64,000 nt of DNA from an uncultured Candidatus Saccharibacteria bacterium (GTDB lineage Bacteria > Patescibacteriota > Saccharimonadia > Saccharimonadales > Saccharimonadaceae), in NCBI GenBank assembly GCA_938036785.1, contig CALHWE010000011.1:137118-201117 (forward strand). Reading direction: 5' to 3'. Shown one piece after another: positions 1 through 7,932 of the stretch (position 1 is the first letter of the stretch; every line of letters begins with the position of its first letter). The notes under the pieces were generated by a model. That model was given only the letters and a program-made list of their open reading frames with translations. It was not told the origin of the DNA and did not search any database. A program made the translations under genes and the position numbers.

Positions 1-44
1 GTATGAATCCGCACATGCTGCACTGCTAGCCGCGTTATCTTCAT
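1..44 (-). CDS. recF: RecF N-terminus (partial, cut by window edge)
   Basis: Reading leftwards from an ATG at 44, the frame gives MKITRLAVQHVRIH and then runs off the window. It starts two bases after the dnaN stop codon, as in a tight dnaA-dnaN-recF operon. The opening residues and the place fit RecF, the SMC-like ATPase that helps load RecA at gaps. Only 14 residues are visible and no Walker motif is reached, so the call rests mainly on gene order. Confidence 0.6.
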   Translation of the reverse strand, partial: MKITRLAVQHVRIH

Positions 45-46
45 CG

Positions 47-1147
47 CTAGCTCTTCAGTGGCATAATAATATGAATATAGTTTGGCTCGGGCTGAGAAGC
101 CGTCAAGACGCAGGGCGAGAGCTTACCGCTAAAGCGGAAGGTGATCGTCTCGCCATCAAGAACACCTAGTGCATCACTAATGTACCGCGAATTGAGCGTA
201 ATCTGCCCATCACTCGACACCTCAGCTTCCGCCTCGGAGGTATTTTCGCCCAGCTCGGACGCAACGGAGTGAATCCGCAATTTCTGCGCCTCATGGTCGG
301 CGGTAAGCGTGACACTGCCACCAGACTCACGCGCAAAGAGCCCCGCCACCTTTACTACGCGCGAGAAATCGCCTGCTACCAGCGTGACATTTGTCTCGGA
401 CTGAGCAGGGATGAGCTGCCGATAATTTGGGTAGGTACCATCAATTAGGCGGCTGGTAATCTCCACTTCCTCTAACCGAAAGCGCACCTGCGTCTCATCA
501 AAGAGCACTTCCACTTCTTCCGTGCCGTCACTGAGCGAACGCAACGCTTCCTGTAAACTGCTCGCTGGCACAATGGCTGCAATCTGGCTCTGGCTCACCA
601 TCAAACGCCGCTCAGCCAGGCGATAGCCATCCGTCGCCGCCATATACAGCGCACCATCCACTGTGTGCCAGTACACACCGGTCAGGACAGGCCGCGTCGT
701 ATCATTACTACATGTCACCAAGGTCTGGGCTGCCGCCTGCTTAAAGTCTGCTGCGGCAATGCTATAGCGTACCGATTGTTCTTCATCAATCGTCGGTAGC
801 TCCGGAAAGTCATCTGCTACTACGCCATTAATCGTCGAGGTGTACCCGCCAGACGTCAGTGTCATACGCGTGCCATCTGTCTCAAGCTCGATCGGTCCCT
901 TCGGCAAATTCGCCACAAATTCGCTCACAAGTTTAGCCGGCAGGGTAATTACCCCCGGTGTCTCTACTTTTGCGCCAATATAATAGGTAGCGGCAATCTC
1001 TAGGTTCGTCGCAGCGAGAAGAAGGCGATTACCTTCGGTGCGGAATAATATATTATTTAAGATCGGCAGGCCAGCTCGGTTGCTCGCAACTCGCCCGACA
1101 ACCCCGAGCGCTCGTGCAAGATTTTCTTGTGTGACAGACAGTTTCAT
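47..1147 (-). CDS. dnaN: DNA polymerase III sliding clamp, beta subunit
   Basis: The 366-residue protein has the usual length of the beta clamp, the ring that tethers the replicative polymerase to DNA. It opens MKLSVTQENLARALGVVGRV and ends HIIMPLKS; an IMP[LM]-type end is typical of the family. Three clamp folds of about 120 residues fit the length. A ribosome binding site (AAAGGA) lies eight bases before the ATG at 1147. It follows dnaA on the same strand across a 282-base gap that carries DnaA-box-like sequences, so DnaA may control its expression. Confidence 0.97.
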   Translation of the reverse strand: MKLSVTQENLARALGVVGRVASNRAGLPILNNILFRTEGNRLLLAATNLEIAATYYIGAKVETPGVITLPAKLVSEFVANLPKGPIELETDGTRMTLTSGGYTSTINGVVADDFPELPTIDEEQSVRYSIAAADFKQAAAQTLVTCSNDTTRPVLTGVYWHTVDGALYMAATDGYRLAERRLMVSQSQIAAIVPASSLQEALRSLSDGTEEVEVLFDETQVRFRLEEVEITSRLIDGTYPNYRQLIPAQSETNVTLVAGDFSRVVKVAGLFARESGGSVTLTADHEAQKLRIHSVASELGENTSEAEAEVSSDGQITLNSRYISDALGVLDGETITFRFSGKLSPCVLTASQPEPNYIHIIMPLKS

Positions 1148-1429
1148 ATCGACAATCCTTTCTTTTTATCTGGTTGATATAGTAATAGGTGCTGTGGATA
1201 CTGTGGAAACCATGATGAATAACAGAGGTACGACCTGCCCACTACTTGTGTAAAACGCTGCGATCGCTGGCGTGGATAAATCGGGGAGAAGCAGGGGTTA
1301 TCCACTAGCCGGTCAGGCTTTCGTATGGTGTGCTTTTGGTGTTGTGGATGACTACCCACGAGCTGTCCGCCGGTTATACGACCAGCTGTGCACGGCTTTT
1401 CCACAGGTGTCGTGAAAAAAACACATGGC
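1148..1429. other. dnaA-dnaN intergenic region with DnaA-box-like sites
   Basis: This 282-base gap has several matches to the DnaA box TTATCCACA or its complement with one or two changes: TGTGGATAC (1193-1201), TGTGGAAAC (1202-1210), CGTGGATAA (1271-1279), TTATCCACT (1298-1306), TGTGGATGA (1343-1351) and TTTTCCACA (1397-1405). No ORF here looks real. It may be part of a bipartite origin or a DnaA-controlled promoter region for dnaN. None of the boxes is perfect, unlike those on the other side of dnaA. Confidence 0.6.
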
Positions 1430-2812
1430 TTAGGCATAGAGCTTATCCCGGATGTCAGCGACCTGCTCACGGATGAGATAGTCGAGCTTGATGGATTTTT
1501 CGATTTTTTCGACCGAATGGATGGCGGTAGTATGGTCTTTGCGGCCCAGCTCATTGGCAATTTGTGGAAAGCTCATGTGGAGCTCACTGCGCAGTAAGTA
1601 CATGGCAATTTGTCGCGGCACGACGATATGCTTAGCCCGCTTAGCACCACAGATTTCTTTGCTGTCGATCTGGAAGTGGCGGGCAGTTTTGTCGATAATC
1701 TGCTTGGCAGTAAGGTGCTGGGGACGACTACGCCGGACGTTACCAAGCAACCCCTCTGCCGTCATCACGTCAGGAGCGACGCCGCGCATCTCAGCATAAG
1801 CAAGAAGTTGATTAAGTGCGCCCTCGAGCTCGCGGATATTTGTCTTGACGTTCTTAGCAAGGTATTCCACGGTGTCGCGCTCAAGTGTCACGCCAGCGAA
1901 GCTCGCTTTGGTCTCGACAATCGCGCAGCGCGTCTCAAAGTCTGGCATCTGGATATCGATCGCCATCCCCCATTCAAAGCGACTGCGCAAGCGCTCCGTT
2001 AGGGTAGGAATGCTGTGCGGTGGTTTGTCGCTACCAATGATAATTTGCTTATTGGCTTGATGGAGGGCATTGAAGGTGTGAAAGAACTCCTCTTGGGTCT
2101 TCTCGCGCCCGGCAATGAATTGCATATCGTCGACGATCAGTACATCGACATTGCGATACCGATCAGAAAAGCCCGCCTTTTTGAAGCGGATCGACTCGAT
2201 AAATTCTTTGACAAACGTCTCTGAGCTCAGGTAGGCGACCTTCTTGCCTGGGTCGCGCGCAAGGATCTCGTTGCCTACCGCTTGAATGAGGTGTGTCTTA
2301 CCGAGACCAACGCCACCATAAATGAAGAGAGGATTATACTTCGTGCCAGGGCTATGTGCGACTGCTTGGCAGGCGGTGTAGGCGAGGTCGTTACTCGAGC
2401 CAACGATGAAATTTTGGAAGGTATAGCGCGCATTGAGGCTTGTCGCTGGTGTCGGAGAACTAGAGTATGAAGGAGTAGTTGGCTTGCTGATGAGTGCTGC
2501 CGCTCGCTCCTCGACGCGATCGGCTGGCTGGCCAGTGGTTTCGCGGCTAATGACGGTGCGTTTTTTGCCGTGTTTGTTTACCACATAAGCGATACGCGAC
2601 ACCTCAATACCACTGTGCTGCAGCGCTTCTTTGACGATGCTATCGTAGCGCACCTCAAACTGGCGAATCGCAAAAATATTCGCTACCCCAATGGTGATCA
2701 CCCCGTCTTTATTGCTGAGCATCTCAGTATTGGCAAACCACGTCGAAAAGATGCCACTCGGTATCGACACTTCAATCTCACCCAAAACACTCTTCCACAG
2801 GCTGTGGTACAC
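1430..2812 (-). CDS. dnaA: Chromosomal replication initiator protein DnaA
   Basis: DnaA binds DnaA boxes at the origin, opens the duplex and helps load the helicase. The chosen frame gives 460 residues: an N-terminal oligomerisation domain starting YHSLWKSVLGEIEVSIP, a Ser/Thr/Pro-rich linker (about 100-128), an AAA+ core with Walker A GGVGLGKT (about 166-173) and Walker B VLIVDDMQF (about 224-232), and a C-terminal helix-turn-helix with the signature KDHTTAIHSVEKIE. No ATG lies before domain I. The best start is GTG at 2812, with AAGGAG twelve bases upstream. An ATA at 2839 behind AAAGGAG would be an unusual alternative. The open frame running up to 2944 passes through the promoter and is not expected to be protein. 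Confidence 0.95.
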   Translation of the reverse strand: MYHSLWKSVLGEIEVSIPSGIFSTWFANTEMLSNKDGVITIGVANIFAIRQFEVRYDSIVKEALQHSGIEVSRIAYVVNKHGKKRTVISRETTGQPADRVEERAAALISKPTTPSYSSSPTPATSLNARYTFQNFIVGSSNDLAYTACQAVAHSPGTKYNPLFIYGGVGLGKTHLIQAVGNEILARDPGKKVAYLSSETFVKEFIESIRFKKAGFSDRYRNVDVLIVDDMQFIAGREKTQEEFFHTFNALHQANKQIIIGSDKPPHSIPTLTERLRSRFEWGMAIDIQMPDFETRCAIVETKASFAGVTLERDTVEYLAKNVKTNIRELEGALNQLLAYAEMRGVAPDVMTAEGLLGNVRRSRPQHLTAKQIIDKTARHFQIDSKEICGAKRAKHIVVPRQIAMYLLRSELHMSFPQIANELGRKDHTTAIHSVEKIEKSIKLDYLIREQVADIRDKLYA

Positions 2813-3100
2813 TGGCTTTTGCTGCTCCTTGTTTGTTATACAATGACTCCTTTTAGTATAAGAAAAAACCGACTTTTCCACAACCGTGAGAAATACAACA
2901 ACGGGATGAGTGCAAGAAGAGCAACAGGGGTGAAGTTTTTCCACAAAAGTACATTACCCCTGTTAAAGTGTGGATAACTCGCGAACAAATGTGGATAAAC
3001 AATTTGGCTATGCTTATGACGGAGGCTACTTGGGAGTAAAAATCCACTAAAAGGGTGAAAAGTTGAAAGATCTCGAGCAATCGCGTATAATAGCAATGAT
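2813..3100. other. Putative oriC: DnaA boxes between dnaA and rpmH
   Basis: This 288-base divergent gap contains two perfect inverted DnaA boxes TGTGGATAA (2969-2977 and 2990-2998) and two TTTTCCACA near-boxes (2874-2882 and 2937-2945). The rpmH promoter lies at its right end and a dnaA promoter with a TATACT -10 at its left end. Position between rpmH and dnaA, perfect boxes and AT-rich flanks make it the better of the two origin candidates. An unwinding element was not located with certainty. Confidence 0.65.
3063..3091 (+). promoter_or_regulatory. rpmH promoter
   Basis: TTGAAA (3063-3068), a 17-base spacer and TATAAT (3086-3091) form a near-consensus housekeeping promoter. The ATG of rpmH is at 3101, only nine bases after the -10, so the transcript has almost no 5' leader and there is no room for a ribosome binding site. 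Confidence 0.75.
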
Positions 3101-3241
3101 ATGCCAAAACGAACTTACCAACCACACACTCGTCATCGCGCTCGGACGCACGGGTTTCGGGCACGGATTGCTACCAAGGCAGGCCGCAATGTGCTCAAGC
3201 GCCGCCGCGCCAAGGGCCGCGCTCGCCTCGCACTCTCGTAG
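3101..3241 (+). CDS. rpmH: 50S ribosomal protein L34
   Basis: A 46-residue, very basic protein starting [19 protein letters not shown] and ending with alternating Arg/Lys/Ala, the typical L34 form and length (44-47 residues). It is a small component of the large ribosomal subunit. It opens the conserved rpmH-rnpA-yidC-jag block next to dnaA. The start is fixed by the family sequence; the promoter places transcription start within a few bases of it. Confidence 0.95.
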   Translation: MPKRTYQPHTRHRARTHGFRARIATKAGRNVLKRRRAKGRARLALS

Positions 3242-3262
3242 TGTGATGATAGCAAAATGACG

Positions 3263-3292
3263 AAAATAACCCACTGCTTGGTGGGTTATTTT
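3263..3292 (+). terminator. Intrinsic terminator after rpmH
   Basis: A perfect 12-bp stem (AAAATAACCCAC at 3263-3274 with GTGGGTTATTTT at 3281-3292) and a six-base loop end in a short T run. It separates rpmH from rnpA, which then has its own -10 box. Confidence 0.8.
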
Positions 3293-3316
3293 ATCTCGGT
3301 CTGTGAGTAGATTTGC

Positions 3317-3322
3317 TATAAT
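3317..3322 (+). promoter_or_regulatory. rnpA extended -10 box, six bases before ATG
   Basis: TGC-TATAAT (TGC 3314-3316, hexamer 3317-3322) is followed by ACAGCT and the rnpA ATG at 3329. Transcription should begin at or within a base or two of the start codon. The same string TATAATACAGCTATG stands before rmlB on the other strand (32564-32578). Confidence 0.6.
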
Positions 3323-3328
3323 ACAGCT

Positions 3329-3715
3329 ATGTTACAGCAACGATATCGGTTTCATGGCTATGGCGGGCTACGCTATTTGTATCGCCATGCGAGTGCTGAG
3401 CGATCACGCTTGCTGATCGTCAAGTACGTTGCCAATCGCCGCCGACGTATGCCACGAATTGCTGTCGTGGTGAGCAAAAAAGTGCACAAATCTGCAGTAG
3501 GGCGCAACCGCATTCGTCGCCGTATCTACGAGATTCTGCGCCAGCAAGTACCGTACTTTACAGGGGTATACGACGTTGCACTGATCATTACCTCAAGCGA
3601 AGTACTTACCACGTCGCACGATGAGCTTGCGCTGGTAGTGACAAATCTGCTTGTGCGAGCTGGCATTTGCCCCGGTAGGATCACGCCAGGTAATGATGCG
3701 GATAAGCGAGAATAA
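3329..3715 (+). CDS. rnpA: Ribonuclease P protein component
   Basis: A 128-residue basic protein that binds the RNase P RNA and helps it cut the 5' leader from pre-tRNAs. The RNR signature is clear in KSAVGRNRIRRRIYEIL, preceded by VVVSKKVHK. Length is normal (about 110-130). It sits between rpmH and yidC as in most bacteria. No yidD is seen between rnpA and yidC. The ATG at 3329 has no ribosome binding site but lies six bases after a TATAAT. Confidence 0.95.
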   Translation: MLQQRYRFHGYGGLRYLYRHASAERSRLLIVKYVANRRRRMPRIAVVVSKKVHKSAVGRNRIRRRIYEILRQQVPYFTGVYDVALIITSSEVLTTSHDELALVVTNLLVRAGICPGRITPGNDADKRE

Positions 3716-4028
3716 TAATTTGTGACGACTGAGTCTTTTTGCGCCAAATTTTCTGTATATTAATTTGAGTCAAATTGGTACAGAGATTTTTTCTGTAAAC
3801 TGTGGTGACTAAAGCTCAAAATCTTTACTGATATTCTATTTATTGATGTTCTGCTCAGATAGATTGCAAGCTAGATGAATGCTATTTTTCTAAACTTCTG
3901 GATACACCTATGCGCAGCATTATTGATAATATCTTGGGTATATCACTATTGATTTCCAAAAAATACTTTGCCACAATTCATCTTCCGTGGCCACCTATGA
4001 TACAATAAATGCAGTAATCGGAGTCAAT
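3716..4028. other. AT-rich intergenic region, rnpA to yidC
   Basis: About 310 bases without a supported gene. Near the right end are overlapping -10-like boxes TATGAT (3996-4001) and TACAAT (4001-4006), likely for yidC. No clear terminator for rnpA, no repeat and no RNA gene is recognised. Confidence 0.5.
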
Positions 4029-4949
4029 ATGTTTGAGACAATAATTTTACAGCCCATTTTTAACGCACTTTTGCTTATCTATAGTATCATCCCTGGTGGC
4101 GACTTTGGCGTGGCGGTGATTCTCTTCACGGTCATCATCCGCTTCTTGCTCTACCCACTGCTCAAGCGGCAGCTCCACCAGAGCAAACAGATGCGCAAGA
4201 TGCAGCCTGAGCTGGCCAAGATCAAGAAAGCGGCTAATGGTAACCGCCAAGTAGAAGCGATGCAGCAGATGGAACTGTATAAGAAGTACGGTATCAAGCC
4301 ATTTCGCTCGATTCTCCTGCTCTTTATTCAGATTCCGATCTTTATCGGCCTCTACCAGGTGATCATGATCATCTCGCTTCACCGCGACCAAGTGGCGCGC
4401 TACATCTACGAGCCGCTCAAGAATATCGATGCCATCAAGACCATCATCAACCACCCCGATCAGTTCAACCACACCATGCTGGGTTTTATCGACCTCACTA
4501 AGGTAGCGCTTGGCAAGGATGGTATTGTCTGGCCGCTTCTCGCTCTCGCAATCATCTCAGCTCTCACCCAGTATGTGATGACTAAGCAAACTATGCCAAC
4601 CGGTAAGAGCACTAAGCGTTTCCGCGACATCATGAAGGAGACGGCCGCTGGCAAAGAGGCCGACCCCGCCGAGATGAACGCCGCAATGATGCGCAATATG
4701 GCGAAGTTTATGCCAGTGATGATGTTTATGATCATGATGGGCTTGCCAGGGGCATTGGCGCTCTACTACACGGCATCTAACCTAGTAGCGGTAGCACAGC
4801 AGTCATATCTCCTCCGTAAAGATAAGCAAGAGCTTGAAGCAATTGCTGATGAAGTAGATATTACAACGCCTGCCAAGAAAAAAACGATGAAAAAGCGCGC
4901 CAAAGCGGCTACAGAAGCCAACATCACACGCATCAAAGCCAAAGAATAA
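4029..4949 (+). CDS. yidC: Membrane protein insertase YidC/Oxa1 family
   Basis: YidC inserts proteins into the cytoplasmic membrane alone or with SecYEG. The 306-residue form has a first hydrophobic segment (ILQPIFNALLLIYSIIP), then the conserved core with VAVILFTVIIRFLLYPL, a cytoplasmic hairpin rich in Lys and Gln (KQLHQSKQMRKMQPELAKIK), further membrane segments, MMGLPGALALYYTASNL near the end, and a Lys-rich tail. It lacks the large periplasmic domain of proteobacterial YidC, like Gram-positive forms. The ATG at 4029 (MFETIILQ) is preferred because GGAG lies five bases upstream and the upstream GTG (3987) overlaps the -10 boxes. The jag gene follows 17 bases later. Confidence 0.94.
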   Translation: MFETIILQPIFNALLLIYSIIPGGDFGVAVILFTVIIRFLLYPLLKRQLHQSKQMRKMQPELAKIKKAANGNRQVEAMQQMELYKKYGIKPFRSILLLFIQIPIFIGLYQVIMIISLHRDQVARYIYEPLKNIDAIKTIINHPDQFNHTMLGFIDLTKVALGKDGIVWPLLALAIISALTQYVMTKQTMPTGKSTKRFRDIMKETAAGKEADPAEMNAAMMRNMAKFMPVMMFMIMMGLPGALALYYTASNLVAVAQQSYLLRKDKQELEAIADEVDITTPAKKKTMKKRAKAATEANITRIKAKE

Positions 4950-4966
4950 CAGAGGAGGAGAACCCG

Positions 4967-5431
4967 ATGGATCGATACCAATCAGTAACATTTGCCCGAG
5001 AATATCTCCAGAACATCATCTCATTTTTTGGCGAAAATATTGCGGTATCGGGTGATGACGATGGCGAGGTAATGACACTTCGGGTAGAGTCGTCAGACAT
5101 CAATAGTATCTTGATTGGCCGTGGGGCAGAGACATTACGGGCATTGCAATACATCGTCTCGTCGGCGCTGCGGGCGCAAAATGCCGCGATAGTGCGTGTG
5201 AGTGTTGATATTGCCGACTATAAAAAGCAGCACGAGGAAAAGATTGCCGACAAAGCGCGGGGCTGGATCGAGCGCGTGCGTGCAACTGGTGAGCCCTACA
5301 CCGCTCACCTCAACCCAGCCGATCGGCGCATCGTTCACCAAGTCGCTGCCGACGCAGCTGGCATCACGACCGTCTCCGAAGGCGAAGGCCGCGAGCGCCA
5401 TGTGATTATCCAGTTGGAAGAGGCTGAGTAA
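4967..5431 (+). CDS. jag: RNA-binding protein Jag/KhpB (KH and R3H domains)
   Basis: A 154-residue protein with a KH-like domain around the GRGAETLRALQYIVSSAL motif and a C-terminal R3H domain (PADRRIVHQVAA). It lacks the long N-terminal Jag_N part or has only a short version. In Gram-positive bacteria KhpB pairs with KhpA and affects cell elongation and RNA levels. It follows yidC closely with a good site (GAGGAG) before ATG 4967, completing the rpmH-rnpA-yidC-jag order. Confidence 0.92.
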   Translation: MDRYQSVTFAREYLQNIISFFGENIAVSGDDDGEVMTLRVESSDINSILIGRGAETLRALQYIVSSALRAQNAAIVRVSVDIADYKKQHEEKIADKARGWIERVRATGEPYTAHLNPADRRIVHQVAADAAGITTVSEGEGRERHVIIQLEEAE

Positions 5432-5456
5432 AAGCTACGCTATGATATATCAGTTT

Positions 5457-5482
5457 ATAACCGGTCAGTGATGACCGGTTAT
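5457..5482 (+). terminator. Intrinsic terminator after jag
   Basis: An 11-bp perfect stem (ATAACCGGTCA with TGACCGGTTAT), loop GTGA, then a TTTTT run. It ends the yidC-jag transcript. Confidence 0.85.
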
Positions 5483-5706
5483 TTTTGCAATAATAATATC
5501 AAAATAGCTACTTCGTAGCGGCGTGCTAATTCTTGTGCTCACTCCACTGTTTTTAATAGAACGCGATACAGAGCAGAGATAAAGTATTGTTATAAATGAC
5601 AACTACAACTTATACAAGGCAAGAGAGAATAGACTCACACCAAGGTAAATGAGACTTTATGTTCTGATACCACAATCATCACTTAGATTGGCTATAAATA
5701 GACTGA

Positions 5707-6810
5707 TTATGATTGCCGCAATGCTTGCTCATACACCGCCAACGTTTCCTTGCCACAGCGCTCCCACGAGTAGCGGGCAGCTTGGGCTTTGCCTTTGACG
5801 ATAAGCTCGCGGCGACGGGCTGGCTGGCTGAGGACGCGGTCGATTGCGTTAGCGATGGCATCAACATCGAGTGGGTCGAAGTACTCGGCGGCATCGCCCA
5901 AAATCTCGGGCATACACGAGGTATTGCTCGATATAACAGGGGTTGTGCCATACGCCATCGTCTCGAGTGGTGGCAAGCCAAACCCCTCCATCAGTGATGG
6001 AAAGACGTATGCCTCGGCTTTGTTAAGCAGCCAATCACGCTGCCCGTCGGGGATAAACCCAGTGAAGTGAATATTGCAATAGCCTTGCTGCTGGTAGTAG
6101 GCTTGGTTGCGCTTGGTGTCTTCATTCATTCGCCCTACAAACACCAGGCCAAGGTCTGGCCAGCGACTCAGCAGCTGCTGGTGTGCGGCCGCGAGGCGAC
6201 GCAGATTTTTATAATCAGGCTGCTGCCCAACGTAGATAATAAACCGCTTGAAGGGAAGGTCGATATACGGCGTGAGCTGCCCAGGGTGCACCTCGCCTGC
6301 CTCGTAGATGACCGAGATTTTGCTATCGGGGATCTTAGTAAAGTCTTGGTATTCCTGCTTGGTTGTCTGAGAAATAGTGATGATATGCTCGCTGGTGCGG
6401 GCAATCCGCCGAAACACCCAGCGCCCTACCAACTGCTTAAGATGAAACATCAGCCAATTTTTGTCGGAATTGTACGTCTTAAGAAGGGTCATATCGTGCA
6501 CTGTTGTGACGTGCTTACCTCTGTAAAAGACCGGTTGCTGCGGCATACAAAAATGTACTAGGTCGGGCCCTAGCTCATCTAAGTAGCGCCGGAAGCCAAG
6601 TTGCTCTGCTAGCGAATAGTTGGCAAAGTCGACCGTGCGGATGGTGAAGTTAGGGTTGTGTGGCTGCCAGTAGTCGCGGTCCTTAGTAGGAACGAGGATG
6701 CTATAGCGGTTGGTTGTATCAAGCCGCTCCAGCTGCTCGAGCAGCTTCACGACGTATGTGCCCGTGCCAGAATTGATAACGCGGGCGTCGATTGCAATAT
6801 GAAAACTCAT
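5707..6810 (-). CDS. Glycosyltransferase family 4 (GT-B fold)
   Basis: A 367-residue GT4-type retaining glycosyltransferase, cytoplasmic or membrane-associated. It starts MSFHIAIDARVINSGTGTYV, has the linker to the C-terminal Rossmann half at FIIYVGQQPDYKNLRRL, and the donor-site signature EGFGLPPLETMAYGTTPVI with the E-x7-E pattern. The acceptor cannot be read from sequence; neighbours suggest surface glycan synthesis. The ATG at 6810 follows a TATACT box (6818-6823) by seven bases (AGGAAGT), which also holds a weak ribosome site. The frame upstream of 6810 is open but runs through this promoter. Confidence 0.85.
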   Translation of the reverse strand: MSFHIAIDARVINSGTGTYVVKLLEQLERLDTTNRYSILVPTKDRDYWQPHNPNFTIRTVDFANYSLAEQLGFRRYLDELGPDLVHFCMPQQPVFYRGKHVTTVHDMTLLKTYNSDKNWLMFHLKQLVGRWVFRRIARTSEHIITISQTTKQEYQDFTKIPDSKISVIYEAGEVHPGQLTPYIDLPFKRFIIYVGQQPDYKNLRRLAAAHQQLLSRWPDLGLVFVGRMNEDTKRNQAYYQQQGYCNIHFTGFIPDGQRDWLLNKAEAYVFPSLMEGFGLPPLETMAYGTTPVISSNTSCMPEILGDAAEYFDPLDVDAIANAIDRVLSQPARRRELIVKGKAQAARYSWERCGKETLAVYEQALRQS

Positions 6811-6924
6811 ACTTCCTAGTATACAGTCCTCGCACCGAAAGCGCCAGATGGGCACGCGTGTGTCAAGACGGGTGATGATCTAAACTCTGTATAAAAGTGC
6901 TATAATACCCATATTACGAGTAAT

Positions 6925-7446
6925 ATGACGGAACTAGCGCAACACATAGCAGCCCAGACGAATCTGGCACAGATAGAATATATTCTTCACCAGGCGGGCT
7001 ACCATATCACTGGGACAGACAGCCGGCGGCCCTGGGGTGGGTTTATCTGTATTGACCCGGCACAGGCGGAGCAGTTTGCGGCGGATTTCTTTGCAGTATC
7101 GGAAGTAATAGTTAAGGACAATGCTCATGCACCGCTCAGTCCCAAGATTCTCTTTGTTCGGCAAGGGGCGCGCCTGAGCTGGCAATATCATCATCGGCGA
7201 GCGGAGTTGTGGCGTTTTCTGACCGCTGGTGCATACTATTGCAACACGAGCGACGAGCTACCAGCCCAGCCAATACCAGCTCAGGCAGGTGATATCGTAA
7301 GGCTGGCGGCAGGGGAGCGCCACCGTGCTTGCGGTGATGCTCAGCACCCGACGATTATTGCTGAGCTCTGGCAACACACCGACCCAGCGGACCCATCAAC
7401 AGAGGATGATATTGTGCGGGTGGCGGACGATTATCAGCGTCAATAA
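6925..7446 (+). CDS. Cupin of the type II mannose-6-phosphate isomerase family
   Basis: A 173-residue protein with a single cupin domain. RPWGGF near residue 36, the metal-site stretch WQYHHRRAELWRF and the second cupin motif GDIVRLAAGERHRA match the C-terminal domain of bifunctional ManC-type proteins and stand-alone phosphomannose isomerases. It may interconvert a sugar phosphate for glycan precursors; the exact substrate is unknown. A TGC-TATAAT box lies at 6901-6906. It is a single gene, divergent from the GT4 gene and convergent with gtrA. Confidence 0.75.
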   Translation: MTELAQHIAAQTNLAQIEYILHQAGYHITGTDSRRPWGGFICIDPAQAEQFAADFFAVSEVIVKDNAHAPLSPKILFVRQGARLSWQYHHRRAELWRFLTAGAYYCNTSDELPAQPIPAQAGDIVRLAAGERHRACGDAQHPTIIAELWQHTDPADPSTEDDIVRVADDYQRQ

Positions 7447-7509
7447 TAGGTATGAATGTACAGTGAGTTTGTAGATGTACTGTTTAAAAACCGTATTATT
7501 CGCGAAATA

Positions 7510-7932
7510 TTATCTCTCTGTTGTTCGAAAAACAACACGATCATACAAACAATAATTCCACACCAGCGATGCACCAGTAGCAATAATTTTTGCGAGCAGC
7601 AGCACAAGTGACTCAGCATGAATAACAGAGGCCAGGATAGGCGAAGCGCAGAAAATAACCGCATTTTGTAGCCCCCACAAGCCCGCCAGAGTAACGACGA
7701 CAAACAAGACCAGCTGCCGGCGGACATCACCCTGAGCGCGAAAAGTATACGACTTATTAGCAAAAAAACTAAAAATAAAGGCCAGGCCCGTTGACACCGT
7801 ATTAGCCGCGAGCTTTGGCAGGCCAAGTGTGGTGAGCCCAAAGAGCAAGCCAATATCGATCGCTGTATTAATCCCGCCAACGAGCGCAAACCGCAGCAAC
7901 TTACCTCTGTTATTTGCGATGACGAGCCTCAC
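7510..7932 (-). CDS. GtrA-family membrane protein
   Basis: A 140-residue protein with four membrane segments, opening LLRFALVGGINTAIDIGLLF, typical of the GtrA/DPMS family thought to help flip or present polyprenyl-phosphate sugars. The start is put at GTG 7932, which overlaps the end of the upstream GT2 gene by 23 bases; the longer open frame (to 8001) lies inside that gene. Translational coupling with the GT2 fits the common GtrA-GtrB pairing. Confidence 0.85.
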   Translation of the reverse strand: MRLVIANNRGKLLRFALVGGINTAIDIGLLFGLTTLGLPKLAANTVSTGLAFIFSFFANKSYTFRAQGDVRRQLVLFVVVTLAGLWGLQNAVIFCASPILASVIHAESLVLLLAKIIATGASLVWNYCLYDRVVFRTTER

